Positions 1-8,865 of a DNA stretch of 64,000 bases are shown piece after piece. The notes under the pieces are model-generated. The model did no database searches. It saw only the letters and a program-made list of their open reading frames with translations, and had not been told where the DNA came from. Each line of letters opens with the position of its first letter. Position 1 is the stretch's first letter. The DNA is taken from assembly GCA_963778165.1 (NCBI GenBank), contig CAVZTE010000007.1:62001-126000 (forward strand). The letters are read 5' to 3'. Source of the stretch: Bog-756 sp963778165 (lineage in GTDB: Bacteria > Actinomycetota > Acidimicrobiia > Acidimicrobiales > RAAP-2). Both the position numbers and the translations under genes were made by a program.

Positions 1-50
1 AGCTCGGCGATGTTGCGGAAGTCGGTGATGACCAACGAGACGAGGTGCAC
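1..50 (-). CDS. recF: RecF N-terminus (partial, runs off the window)
   Basis: Only the first 16-17 codons are present. Reading leftward from a GTG at 50 gives VHLVSLVITDFRNIAEL, which matches the RecF start pattern (hydrophobic strand followed by TDFRN). RecF is an SMC-like ATPase that loads RecA at ssDNA gaps. It lies directly after dnaN on the same strand, as in most actinobacterial origin regions. A purine-rich AAGG about 4 nt upstream could serve as ribosome-binding site. The identification rests on this short match plus synteny. Confidence 0.8.
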   Translation of the reverse strand, partial: MHLVSLVITDFRNIAE

Positions 51-78
51 GGAGCCTTCGGTGTGCTGCCGACCGGCC

Positions 79-1215
79 TCAGGAGACCCGAACGGGCATC
101 AACAGGTAGTGGAAGTTCGTCTCTTCAGCCGCCCGCACAGTGGCGGGCTTGGTGGCGTCGACCGTCTCGAGAAGGACCTCGTCTCCAGACACCGCTTCGA
201 CCCCGTCGATGAGATAGGTCGGGTTGAAGGCGATGGTCAGATCGGTTCCCTCGAAATCAGCGTCGACGGTCTCACTGGCGTCTCCGACCTCCTGGGATAC
301 CACCGTGAGGTCGACTCCCCCGCCCCGCATGGACAGACGCACCGGTGTGGTGTTGTCCCGAACCAGTAGCCGCACCCGTCGTAGGGCGTCCAGGAGGGAG
401 TCCTTCCCCACGTGGAGGCGGTTCGGATACTCAGCCGGAATGAGCTGGCGATAGTCCGGGTAGCTTCCGTCGAGCAACCGCGTGCTCACTTTGACGTTGC
501 CGGCGACAAAAGTCACATCGTGCTCACCGATGGACAGACCCACCTTCGGCGCCTCGGTGTTCCCCTCCCCATCCTCTTTCGGTGTGGAACCCAGGGCAGA
601 AAGCCTCTGCAACTCAGCCAGGGCCCTGGCCGGTACGAGAATCTGGGAGGCGTCGGTCAGAGCGTCGCTTCCTTCGATGTCCCGCATAGCCAGCCGATAG
701 GAGTCGGTGGCCACCAGTCGGATGCCCCCACCCTCAGCGGCGATCAGCACCCCGGTGAGGAGGGGCCTGGCATCGTCGCTCGATGCCGCCCGCACCACCT
801 GGCGTAGAGCACTGGCCAAATGGGCTGCTGGCAGGAACGTGGCCGGTTGCGGTGGCTCGGGAAGGGACGGGAAGTCGTCGACCGGAAAGGTCCGCAGGCT
901 GAAGCGCGACCTGGCCGCACCGATCTCGACCTTCTCACCCTCGGATTCCACGGTTACCGCGCCCGGCTCGAGGGAGCGGACGATGTCGGCCAGCAGTTTG
1001 GCTGGGGCCACACACACCCCGTCGGCGATGCCGATGGCCTCGGTTGAGGCGTGGACCGTGAGGTCCAGATCGGTCCCGACCACGCCCAGGTGGTTGTCCT
1101 GCGACTCGATCCGGACCCCTCCGAGCGCCATCGACGTCGACGTACGTGAACTGACGGCACGACCGGCAGTGGTGAGGACCTCCACCAGGGAGTCGCGCTC
1201 ACATCGGAACTTCAC
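79..1215 (-). CDS. dnaN: DNA polymerase III beta subunit (sliding clamp)
   Basis: This 378-residue protein has the usual length of the beta clamp, the ring that tethers DNA polymerase III to DNA. The start MKFRCERDSLVEVL, the central VATDSYRLAMRD segment and the C-terminal end YLLMPVRVS are typical of DnaN, and the three clamp domains run uninterrupted. Translation begins at GTG 1213-1215, with AAAGGA seven bases upstream. It lies between dnaA and recF on the same strand. Unlike dnaA, this gene is intact. Confidence 0.97.
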   Translation of the reverse strand: MKFRCERDSLVEVLTTAGRAVSSRTSTSMALGGVRIESQDNHLGVVGTDLDLTVHASTEAIGIADGVCVAPAKLLADIVRSLEPGAVTVESEGEKVEIGAARSRFSLRTFPVDDFPSLPEPPQPATFLPAAHLASALRQVVRAASSDDARPLLTGVLIAAEGGGIRLVATDSYRLAMRDIEGSDALTDASQILVPARALAELQRLSALGSTPKEDGEGNTEAPKVGLSIGEHDVTFVAGNVKVSTRLLDGSYPDYRQLIPAEYPNRLHVGKDSLLDALRRVRLLVRDNTTPVRLSMRGGGVDLTVVSQEVGDASETVDADFEGTDLTIAFNPTYLIDGVEAVSGDEVLLETVDATKPATVRAAEETNFHYLLMPVRVS

Positions 1216-1544
1216 CAGGATGTCCTTTCTTGCTTTTCTTTTAAGTATCTAAATTCGTAGTGATGGTAGTAAGCCCTGTGGATTGCGGATAACTACGCCG
1301 CAGCCCTGCCCAGGGGTGGTGTCAGAATCCGGAGTTCATCCACTGAATGTGGTGGTCCGGGAGCGGCAGGTGTTCATTGGGTGACTGGTTATGGACAAGT
1401 TCATCCAAGTTCACAGAATTGCCCCAGGTTGTGACAGAGATTTCCACAGATAGTGCACAACCTCCGGATAGCAGGGGGCGTACCCCTCGATGCACGTGGG
1501 GATATTCCCCTGGTTGACCACCGGCCACACGGCGCAACTGGAAG
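1216..1544. other. dnaA-dnaN intergenic region, probable oriC
   Basis: This 329-bp gap holds no convincing gene. It contains an AT-rich stretch (about 1221-1260, T-rich and then AAGTATCTAAAT), unusual in this GC-rich sequence and a candidate unwinding element. DnaA-box-like 9-mers are scattered through it: TGCGGATAA at 1284 and TATGGACAA at 1390 (each 8 of 9 to an inverted box), and weaker ones at 1277 (TGTGGATTG) and 1440 (ATTTCCACA). In mycobacteria and streptomycetes oriC lies between dnaA and dnaN. Assignment as oriC is inference from position, AT content and boxes. Part of the AT-rich segment also serves as the dnaN leader. Confidence 0.65.
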
Positions 1545-2950
1545 TCACGAGCCACTCTTGATGCGGACGATCAGGTCTGTGACCTGGTTGTAGATCTGGT
1601 GGCGCTCTTTCATCAGGGTGGTGATCTTGTCGACGGCGTGCATCACCGTGGAGTGGTCGCGACCGCCGAACTCCCTCCCGATGGCGGGGTAGCTGAAATC
1701 GGTCATCTCCCGGAACACGTACATGCCGATCTGTCGGGCGGTGACCAGAGGACGACGCCGGTTGGGGCCGCAGAGCTCTTCCACGGAGAACCCGAAGGTG
1801 TCCGAGGTGGCTTCCAGGATGACTTGGGGGGTGATCCTGCGGGGTTGGTCGGCGGAGACGATGTCCGAGAGGACCACCTCGGCCAGCTCCCGGCTCATGG
1901 GCTGGCGGTTGAGGCTGGCAAAGGCGGTGACCCGGATGAGGGCCCCTTCCAGTTCCCGGATGTTGTCCTTGACGTGGGTGGCGATGAATTCCAGCACCTC
2001 GTCGGGGACGTCAACCCGTTCGTGCTCGGCCTTGGTCTGGAGAATGGCCAGGCGGGTCTCGAGCTCGGGAGGTTGTACCTCGGTGATCAGGCCGGAGAGG
2101 AACCGGCTGCGGAGCCGGTCCTCCAGGGTGGCGATGGATTTCGGGGGCCGATCAGAGGTCAGGACGATCTGTTTGGACGCTCCGTACAGAGAGTTGAAGG
2201 TGTGGAAGAACTCCTCTTGGAGCGACTCCTTGCGCTCCATGAACTGGACGTCGTCGATGAGCAGGACGTCGCACTCCCTGTACCGGCGCTTGAAGGCCGT
2301 GGTGGTGTTGGTCCGGATGGCATCGACGAATTCGTTCATGTAGGTCTCGGTGGTCACGTAGCGAACGTGACGACCCACGAAGTTCTCAAGGACGTAGTTC
2401 CCGATGGCATGCAGGAGGTGGGTCTTGCCCAGACCGGCGTCCCCGTAGATGAACAGGGGGTTGTAGGACCGGGCTGGGGACTCGGCCACGGACTGGGCTG
2501 CGGCGTGGGCGAACCGGTTGGAGGAGGCGATGACGAAGGTGTCGAAGGTGTAGCGGGGGTCGAGAACGGGAAATTCGAGACGATCTCCCCTGGTGGGACG
2601 GGGTGGGCGTTCCCATCCCGGTGATCCTCCCGACGGCGGTCCTGGGTGGCACCGGACTGAACCAGGGCAGGGGGTGGGCTCTCTTCGACAGGCTCGTGGA
2701 TGGGCGCCACCACCTCGAGTTGAACCACTAGATCCCGCCCGACGGTCCCGGTGACGGTGTCCTGGATGAGGCCGAGGAACCTCGACTCCACTCGGTCGCG
2801 GATCAAGGTATTGGGCACGCCGAGGACTATTTCGCGGTCCTTGATGGAAAGTGGCGTGATGCCTGACAGGTAGGCCTGCCAGCTGGCATCAGAGACCTGT
2901 TCGCGGAGGGCCTCCGAGCACAAATTCCACATGCCTTCTGTGTCGTTCAC
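1545..2950 (-). CDS. dnaA: Chromosomal replication initiator DnaA (split by a -1 frameshift)
   Basis: DnaA binds DnaA boxes and melts oriC in its ATP form. Translation from GTG 2950 (GGAGG five bases upstream) gives domain I (WNLCSEALREQVSDASWQAYL). The AAA+ and DNA-binding domains lie in another frame: VLDPRYTFDTFVIASSNRF, Walker A GDAGLGKTH, Walker B LLIDDVQF and the domain IV signature GGRDHSTVMHAVDK, ending at 1545. The span of 1406 nt is 3n+2, so one base appears to be missing. The switch lies in the proline-rich linker, about 2590-2720, which includes a five-G run near 2669-2673. DnaA is essential, so an assembly or sequencing indel is the likeliest cause. The domain content is certain; the intactness is not. 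Confidence 0.93.
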
Positions 2951-3309
2951 GTGGGCCTCCGCCCTGGGACAGCTGATTCGGTCCACAGCACTATCCACAG
3001 CTGTGGACGAGCACCGATCCACGTGAGCAACCCCCGCAGGGTCTGGGCCTGGGGGTTACTGCGATGGGATTGCCTGCTCGATTCGTAGGGGGCAAGTTGG
3101 TCCGGGTCGGATCCTTCGTACCGTGGAGCCACTTGCTGTGATCGGAACGGTACACCGTGCCCACCCGATGTGCCTCCTGCCGATCGACTAGAGCGGAGCC
3201 CCGATTGCGCCTAGTGTGTAGGGGAATGCCCCGATCCCTGTGACCGGGCCCCCTGCCGCACGCGGCGCCTAAGCGTCCACGGTTCAGGGCGAGGAAGGAA
3301 GTGGATGAA
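2951..3309. promoter_or_regulatory. dnaA-rpmH divergent intergenic region with DnaA boxes
   Basis: This 359-bp gap between divergent dnaA and rpmH carries four DnaA-box-like sites close to the dnaA start: CGGTCCACA at 2979, CTATCCACA at 2991, TGTGGACGA at 3002 (inverted) and CGATCCACG at 3014. The second and third form a near-palindrome, CTATCCACAGCTGTGGACG. They lie 29-72 bp upstream of the dnaA start, suiting DnaA autoregulation or a second origin half. The remainder should contain the rpmH promoter. The rpmH leader near 3290-3309 is purine-rich (GAGGAAGGAAGTGG). Confidence 0.6.
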
Positions 3310-3444
3310 ATGAAGCGCACCTATCAACCAAATGTACGGAAACGGGCCAAGACCCACGGTTTTCGCAAGCGGATGTCGACCAAGGCCGGGCGGGCGGTGA
3401 TCCGGTCGCGCCGGGCGAAGGGACGCCAGCGGCTCTCGGTGTGA
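3310..3444 (+). CDS. rpmH: 50S ribosomal protein L34
   Basis: This 44-codon gene encodes the small, very basic L34: MKRTYQPNVRKR start, a KTHGFRKRM centre and a KGRQRLSV end. The length equals the family norm (44-47). It is below the usual ORF size cut-off. ATG 3310 is preceded by GGAAGGAAG. An ATG at 3305 is out of frame and meets a stop after one codon. The stop overlaps the GTG start of rnpA, so the two are probably translationally coupled, as in most bacteria. Confidence 0.97.
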   Translation: MKRTYQPNVRKRAKTHGFRKRMSTKAGRAVIRSRRAKGRQRLSV

Positions 3445-3830
3445 CCGTCTCCCGGCCGGAAGGCCGGAGCGGCTCCCTGGTGGGGCCGATCCGGTCGCGC
3501 CGTACCTTCGAAGAGCTGCGCCGAAGCAGCTCCCGGGGGCGAGCAGGACCACTCGCTGTAAGTGTTGTTATGCAACCTTCCTGGTCAGAAGTAAAAGTTG
3601 CTTACGCCGTCAACCGACGGGTTGGGAATGCAGTGAAGAGGAATCGACTGAAGCGCAGGCTGCGGGCCATCGTGTCCGAGCAGGCCGCCCACCTTCCGGC
3701 TGGTGCCTACCTGGTTCACGCAGGGCCGGGCGGGCCGTTGTTGGGATTCGATCAACTGAAGGTGGCTATGAGCCAAGCAGTGGAGAGGGCTATGGCTGGC
3801 CCGGCCCGTCGGACGGGCGCGGCCCGGTGA
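3441..3830 (+). CDS. rnpA: Ribonuclease P protein component
   Basis: RnpA is the basic protein cofactor of RNase P, which matures tRNA 5' ends. The 129-residue product carries the RNR motif region (VGNAVKRNRLKRRLRAI) and the preceding VKVAYAVNRRVGNAV strand/helix typical of the family. GTG 3441 overlaps the rpmH stop and its own stop overlaps the yidD start, giving a coupled rpmH-rnpA-yidD-yidC order. Residues 1-25 and the last 12 are low-complexity and basic. The gene is intact. Confidence 0.95.
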   Translation: MTVSRPEGRSGSLVGPIRSRRTFEELRRSSSRGRAGPLAVSVVMQPSWSEVKVAYAVNRRVGNAVKRNRLKRRLRAIVSEQAAHLPAGAYLVHAGPGGPLLGFDQLKVAMSQAVERAMAGPARRTGAAR

Positions 3831-4168
3831 GCGCTGTCACGGGTCAACTCGACACCAGACCGACACCGGACGCCAAGGAGGCCCTGGTAGCGGACGTAAT
3901 CGATGGGGAACAGCTGTACGCCCACCCGCGAGGTCCGGCCCGGTGGATGATCACGGCCATCCACGGCTATCAGATGCTCCGGTCCGGGCGACCCACCGGG
4001 TGCCGGTACCTCCCGACCTGTTCGGAGTACGCCGTGTTGGCCATCGAGCGGCACGGCGCCGCCCGAGGCGCCACGTTGGCGGCCAGACGGCTGATCCGGT
4101 GTAACCCCTGGGGTGGACACGGCGTCGATCCTGTGCCCGAAGGGAAGGTCCCATGCTCGCCTCACTGA
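3827..4168 (+). CDS. yidD: Membrane protein insertion efficiency factor YidD
   Basis: YidD is a small membrane-associated factor that assists YidC. The 113-residue protein contains the family core: HGYQMLRSGRPTGCRYLPTCSEYA and later LIRCNPWGGHGVDPVP, with the conserved cysteines. About 38 N-terminal residues precede the core and are probably disordered. GTG 3827 overlaps the rnpA stop, and the 3' end overlaps the yidC start by 16 nt. It is intact. Confidence 0.95.
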   Translation: MSAVTGQLDTRPTPDAKEALVADVIDGEQLYAHPRGPARWMITAIHGYQMLRSGRPTGCRYLPTCSEYAVLAIERHGAARGATLAARRLIRCNPWGGHGVDPVPEGKVPCSPH

Positions 4169-5488
4169 CCACGCCGATCGGCAAGATCTTCCAGCCCCTG
4201 TTGGACTTCGTGGGGTCGGTTCTGGCCTTCTTCTTCTCGATCATTCCCGAACTACCCGGTTGACGTAGCTCTCCTCACCATCGTCATCATGGCCGCCTTG
4301 ACCCCGTTGACCGTCAAGAGCACCAAGAACATGGCGGCCATGCAGGCCCTCGGGCCCGAGATGAAGAAGTTGCAGGCGAAGTACAAGGGCACTGAAAACA
4401 GAGCCCAGATGAACGAAGAAATGATGAAGCTCTACAAAGAGCACAATGTAAACCCGGCTTCAGGCTGCCTCCCCATGCTATTGCAGATGCCGGCATTCTT
4501 TGTTCTGTACAGCGTGATCCGAGGGATCACCAACACCGTGACCATCCCTGCCCACACAATCACCGTGGCCGGATTCAAGAAGACCATACCGGAACAGGTC
4601 AAGGCGATCCCCCGGTACATCCCCAATCCCTCGAAGATGCGTACGGACATCGTTGCAGCTCACGGCCAACTTAATTCGTTTGGTATGGACTTCGCCCAGA
4701 AGCTGCTCTCCCACCACAGTTCGATTTTCATCGCCATCCCCTATCTCCTGTTGGTGGCCGCGGCCGTGGGACTGCAGTACCTGCAGATGTCCCGGCTGAA
4801 TGCCCGAAACCCCCAAGCATCGCAGGCCAATCCTCAGGCCGCCATGCTCCAGAAGTACATGCCTCTCATCTTCGGGTTCATTTATCTAAATGTCGCCGCC
4901 ATTCTGAACGTGTATTTTATCATTTCGAGCGCTATTCGGATCCTGACGCAGGAAATTCTCTTCCGGAAAGGGCTGGTCGCCGGCCCACCTGCGGCCGCCG
5001 CCGCCGGAAGTGGCGGAGGAGGGAAGAAGGGGCCTGCGGCCGACCGGACGGAACGGGCCTTGCCCAAGGCTGGGGCGGCGGGGAGCGGATCGGCCAAGGC
5101 CGGGGGCACGGCCAAATCGGGGCCGGGAACTGCGAAGCCCGCAGGGGCGGCCAAGGCCGGGACCGCCAAGCCGGGTGGACCTGCCAAAGCCGATGGGACC
5201 GGAGCGGCTGGCGGATCCAATGGGTCACGACGGCCCGCGGCGGGGTCCAAGGGAACTGCCGGAGGCAAAACCGGGTCGGCCGCAAAGGCCACCGGGTCGA
5301 CCAACGGGTCCAACGGCCGGAGGAGTCCAGCCAGTGGGCCAAATGGCTCGGGGTCCAGCAGGAACGGCGCCAAGAGCTCGAGCAACGGATCGAACGGATC
5401 CGGGGATGCGGCGGCGGAGAACGAAGATGCGGGCCAGCCGAAAGAGCACCCACGCTCCAAGGCGAAACGCGAGAGAAAGGCACGATAA
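4153..5488 (+). CDS. yidC: Membrane protein insertase YidC/Oxa1 (+1 frameshift near codon 33)
   Basis: YidC inserts and folds inner-membrane proteins. ATG 4153 follows GGGAAGG. The first ~32 codons encode a hydrophobic N-terminus (FVGSVLAFFFSII) and then run into a stop at 4261. Removing one base around 4246-4250 restores NYPVDVALLTIVIMAALTPL and the full insertase core (KSTKNMAAMQALGPEMKKLQ, ASGCLPMLLQMPAFFVLY). The span is 3n+1, consistent with one extra base. After the last membrane segment there is a roughly 170-residue Ala/Gly/Ser/Lys-rich tail ending in RSKAKRERKAR, far longer and more repetitive than in model YidC proteins. The function is secure; the frameshift is likely a sequencing artefact. 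Confidence 0.93.
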
Positions 5489-5491
5489 GCA

Positions 5492-6508
5492 GTGGATTGG
5501 GTGGAAGCGAGCGGTAAATCACTCCCCGAGGCAAAGGAGATCGTTCTCGATCTCTTGGGGGTGGCTGAGGACGACGCCGAGTTCGTGGTCCTCAGCGAAC
5601 CCAAGGCCGGTCTGTTCGGTCGCCTGCGGGGGGAGGCCCGGGTTCAAGCCCGGGTGAGGCCGGTTGCCCCACCACCTAAGCGAGGCCGTCGGCAGAAGCC
5701 GGCCGGACGTCGGGAGGGCGCCGATCGTCCTCGCAGCGGCAACGGTCCTCGAAAGGGCGGAGGAGGCTCGGCTCGTGGTGAGCGGGCCAATGGTGTGGCA
5801 GAGGGTGCTGGCGGCGGACCGGCCGACAGGTCAGAAGGCGACGGACCGGACGCTAGTAGCAACGGAGCGAAATCGGGTGGTGCGAGCCGCTCCAGCCGAC
5901 GTAGGCGTGGTGGGGGCGGAGGTGGGGGACAGAATGCCGTTGAGGCACGAAGCGGTGGGCAGAACGGCGAAGGATCGAACCAGCAGCAAAAGCGAGGTTC
6001 TGGGCGCAAGTCCGGAGAGAGTGAGAGCACGATGGAAGAGTCATTGACACTTGAGCAGCAGGGTCAGGCCGCCGCGGATTTTGTATCCGGGCTGGTCCGG
6101 GAGTTCGGCTTGAACGCTGATGTCGGCTACGTGGAGATCGACGATGAGACGGTGCAGATCGCCGCTGCCGGGGAAGACCTGGGCCTGTTGGTAGGGCCAC
6201 GCGGCGCAACGCTTTCGGCGGTGCAGGATCTCACTCGAACCTTCGTGCAGCGCCAGTCGGAAAACCGGACGGATCGAATTCTGGTCGATGTGGGCGGCTA
6301 TCGGGAGAAGCGGGTGGCGGCGCTCCGACGGTTTACCGAAGGCATCGTGGGAGAGGTCAAGGAGTCCGGCGATGAGCGGGTCCTCGAGCCGATGTCACCG
6401 GCCGATCGCAAGGTCGTCCATGACACGGTGAACGAGATCGACGGTGTGGAGACCAGATCCGAGGGCACCGAGCCCACGAGATACGTGGTTATTCAGTCTT
6501 CCAACTGA
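5492..6508 (+). CDS. jag: Jag/KhpB-type RNA-binding protein (Jag_N-KH-R3H)
   Basis: This 338-residue protein has a Jag_N domain (1-58: SGKSLPEAKEIVLDLLGVAE), then a linker at about 60-180 that is extremely rich in Gly, Arg, Ser and Gln. A KH domain follows (GLLVGPRGATLSAVQ) and a C-terminal R3H domain (PMSPADRKVVHDTV). Jag/EloR/KhpB proteins bind RNA and influence cell elongation in other bacteria, and sit after yidC as here. GTG 5492 begins 4 nt after the yidC stop, indicating one operon. The 120-residue low-complexity linker is unusually long. Confidence 0.93.
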   Translation: MDWVEASGKSLPEAKEIVLDLLGVAEDDAEFVVLSEPKAGLFGRLRGEARVQARVRPVAPPPKRGRRQKPAGRREGADRPRSGNGPRKGGGGSARGERANGVAEGAGGGPADRSEGDGPDASSNGAKSGGASRSSRRRRGGGGGGGQNAVEARSGGQNGEGSNQQQKRGSGRKSGESESTMEESLTLEQQGQAAADFVSGLVREFGLNADVGYVEIDDETVQIAAAGEDLGLLVGPRGATLSAVQDLTRTFVQRQSENRTDRILVDVGGYREKRVAALRRFTEGIVGEVKESGDERVLEPMSPADRKVVHDTVNEIDGVETRSEGTEPTRYVVIQSSN

Positions 6509-6640
6509 CGTCTCTCGAGGGTTCATGAGGACGGGCCTACCTGGCGAGGTAGAGAGCCAATCTCGGGTCGCCCAAACCCTCGACCCCCTCCCACAGCCAA
6601 GAGCGGTGCCAGGCCGGCCGCGCACTGCCGGTGGTTCGCT

Positions 6641-7348
6641 GTGAGCCAACCTGATCACCCCACACCGGTGGCCTCCATCGAGTCCCTGCGGAGCCGGGTG
6701 GCGGCTCGGGTCGGTGAGACTCTGAGCCGATCGGGTGAGCTGGGGTTCTTGGGCGGAATGCCCGTTGAGGACCAAGTTGACCATGCACTCGGGTTCGTTG
6801 CGGTAGCGGAGTCCTATCTCGGTCGACCCCCGTCTGCTGTCATCGATTTAGGGTCCGGAGGCGGGATTCCTGGGGTCGTGCTCGGTTCTTGCTGGCCCGG
6901 GAGTCGGATTGTCCTGCTGGACTCGAATGAGCGCCGCACGGACTTTCTCCTCAGCGAGATGACAGCCTGGGATCGTGGCAACAGCGCCGGAGTGAGACTT
7001 GGAGCGATCGAGGTCGTCCGGAGTCGGGCCGAGGATTTCGGGCGGATGCCCGAAATGCGGGGCCAAGTTGACCTGGTCACCGCCCGGTCCTTTGGCCCAC
7101 CGGCGGTAACGGCAGAGTGCGGCGCACCACTCCTGGTCTTGGGAGGCCTATTGATCGTCTCGGAGCCACCCGAGCCCACCGATGGAGTCCGCTGGCCATC
7201 CGACGGTCTGGACCTTCTGGGACTGGAAGCTGTTGCCCGAGTTCGGGTGGACGACCGCTTCGGTTATCAGATCCTGGTCAAGACCCAGGCGACAGCGGAA
7301 CGATATCCCCGGCGGGTCGGTATTCCGACGAAGCGGCCGCTGTTCTGA
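6641..7348 (+). CDS. rsmG: 16S rRNA (guanine-527-N7)-methyltransferase RsmG
   Basis: RsmG (GidB) methylates G527 of 16S rRNA with S-adenosylmethionine. The 235-residue product has motif I VIDLGSGGGIPGVVLG, the acidic motif II strand VLLDSNERRTDFL, a VVRSRAED segment and a VTARSFGP segment, all family hallmarks. GTG 6641 begins 132 bp after jag. In actinobacteria rsmG normally lies between jag and parA. The gene appears complete. Confidence 0.95.
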   Translation: MSQPDHPTPVASIESLRSRVAARVGETLSRSGELGFLGGMPVEDQVDHALGFVAVAESYLGRPPSAVIDLGSGGGIPGVVLGSCWPGSRIVLLDSNERRTDFLLSEMTAWDRGNSAGVRLGAIEVVRSRAEDFGRMPEMRGQVDLVTARSFGPPAVTAECGAPLLVLGGLLIVSEPPEPTDGVRWPSDGLDLLGLEAVARVRVDDRFGYQILVKTQATAERYPRRVGIPTKRPLF

Positions 7349-7393
7349 CGGCTGGCGCCTCTTGCGCCTGTGATCGAGGGTCGCCACTGGAAT

Positions 7394-7409
7394 TGTTCCA
7401 CGTGAAACA
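7394..7409. other. parS site 1
   Basis: The sequence TGTTCCACGTGAAACA differs from the universal ParB-binding parS palindrome TGTTTCACGTGAAACA at a single base. It lies 45 bp after the rsmG stop and 78 bp before the second site. ParB from the downstream gene is expected to load here and spread. Confidence 0.93.
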
Positions 7410-7471
7410 GTGGATAAGTGTTGGTATCCGGTCGGACCTGATTCATTCGGTTGGCCGGGCGCGGCTCCGAT

Positions 7472-7487
7472 TGTTTCACGTGAAACG
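7472..7487. other. parS site 2
   Basis: TGTTTCACGTGAAACG matches the parS consensus at 15 of 16 positions, with only the last base differing. It belongs to the same cluster as the site at 7394. Confidence 0.93.
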
Positions 7488-8769
7488 TTTCGGGTACCTC
7501 CAGCCTGGCTGCTTGAGACCCAGAAGATCAAGGACCCGAGACCCTCAAGAAAGCACGTATTCGGAGGCTAGAGGCGGTTGTAGGCCTCGGCCCTTCAAGA
7601 TAGAAGATTCCGAACCTCGATTCTGAGCGCTCTCTCTTGGAGGGCATCGGCATAAGGCCCGGCCGTAATCACGGCTCAGGAGAATTCGGCTTCGTCGGGC
7701 CTTCCGCCGCCGGAGTGGAGAGTCCAGCGCCCGGAAAGGATCAGGTGCTGTTCCGTAGCAAATACCGACAGGCGAAGGGCCGTTCGGCTAGGTCGCCTCA
7801 GGGGGCAGCAGGCCCAATGGCCGTGGACACCCTGTGGTTGGCGCCAACCCTGGATAACCGGTCCACCCGGCCTCTCCGTGCCCGGTTACCGCGCCTTCGG
7901 GCACTCCCCTGCCTTCCGAGATTGGGACGTGCCGCCTTGGTGGCTCCAGATTGGACGCCGGACCTGTAGCGCTCAACCCTGTAGGCGACGGCTAATCAGG
8001 TGGAGGGTTGCCCACCGCTTCGTCGGCGTCCGCAGTCGGCCAAATCGTTTCCCTCTGGGACTTACCGCTGTTTCAATTGGCCCTTCCTAACCTTTCGGCC
8101 AGCCAGATATGGTGCAGATCCGGCGGATGCTCTGGGGCTCAGCAGAGCCCACCGGCTCGGTCTCCCCAACCGGGCCCCGTCCGCTCTCGATGTCGAGACC
8201 GGGTGGGAGAGAGTCTGAGCGACGAGCGTCGTCGACGAAGAGGCGGTTTTGTCCTCGGTCGAGCTGAGGGCGAGGGTTTTTGTCGGAGCCCACTTGGCGG
8301 CATGCCTGGGCGTGTGTTCCGTCGTGGTCCGGACCCGAGGACATCACGAACCGGGGTAGGTCCAGGGCGTGTGCTTCCAAATCGCGGTCGGAAGCGTGGG
8401 GCCCGTGCGCGGGCCTGGGCACAGAAAGCAATCAGGTGTAGAGGTCATGGCCGGAGCTGGACAAACCGGGTGCGGTTTCGGCCGAGGTCCATCCACGTCA
8501 CATGGTGGGGTGACCGCACTGCCTCACCGGCGGAGCCTGTTCGGAGGGTAGGGGAGGGTGTTCTCATCGCCGATGTAATGGAAAGGGACGGGCGGCCTTG
8601 GTCTCTGATGGAGTCACCCGAGACCTGTGAGACGTCCGACTCCGCCTCTTGAGGGATTGATCAGCGACTCGACCTCGGACGCAACAGAGAGTCCGCCCGG
8701 TAAGAGGTCAGCCATCAACCGACGCCCCGAGGACCCAGCCCTCATCGCCAGGATTCGCCGTTGGTCGAG

Positions 8770-8785
8770 GGTTTCACGTGAAACA
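8770..8785. other. parS site 3
   Basis: GGTTTCACGTGAAACA matches the parS consensus at 15 of 16 positions. It lies about 80 bp upstream of the parA start, so ParB bound here could also repress the parAB promoter. Confidence 0.93.
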
Positions 8786-8865
8786 TTTTCGGCTAAAGAC
8801 TTGACCCCATCTGCAGCGCGGGGGAGGATGATGTCCTTGACTCCTGCTGAATTGCGAAGACGATA

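Larger units (their letters stand above)
7349..8865. other. 1.5-kb non-coding centromere-like region before parA
   Basis: I find no convincing gene in this stretch: the open frames of 60-214 codons on either strand have no recognisable motif and mixed, non-actinobacterial codon usage. It contains three parS sites, two near the rsmG end (7394, 7472) and one about 96 bp before parA (8770). No tRNA, RNase P RNA or tmRNA signature was recognised. rsmG and parA are usually close, so a gap of this size is unusual. It could be a partition locus, hold an unannotated RNA, or be a decayed gene. Confidence 0.6.

Noticed and set aside
1599..2624. 341-codon open frame antisense to dnaA
   Set aside because: Gly/Val/Asp-rich translation with no domain; typical shadow of a high-GC gene on the other strand.
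8008..8652. 214-codon plus-strand open frame in the parS region
   Set aside because: Composition and codon use do not resemble a protein; no motif; most likely chance.
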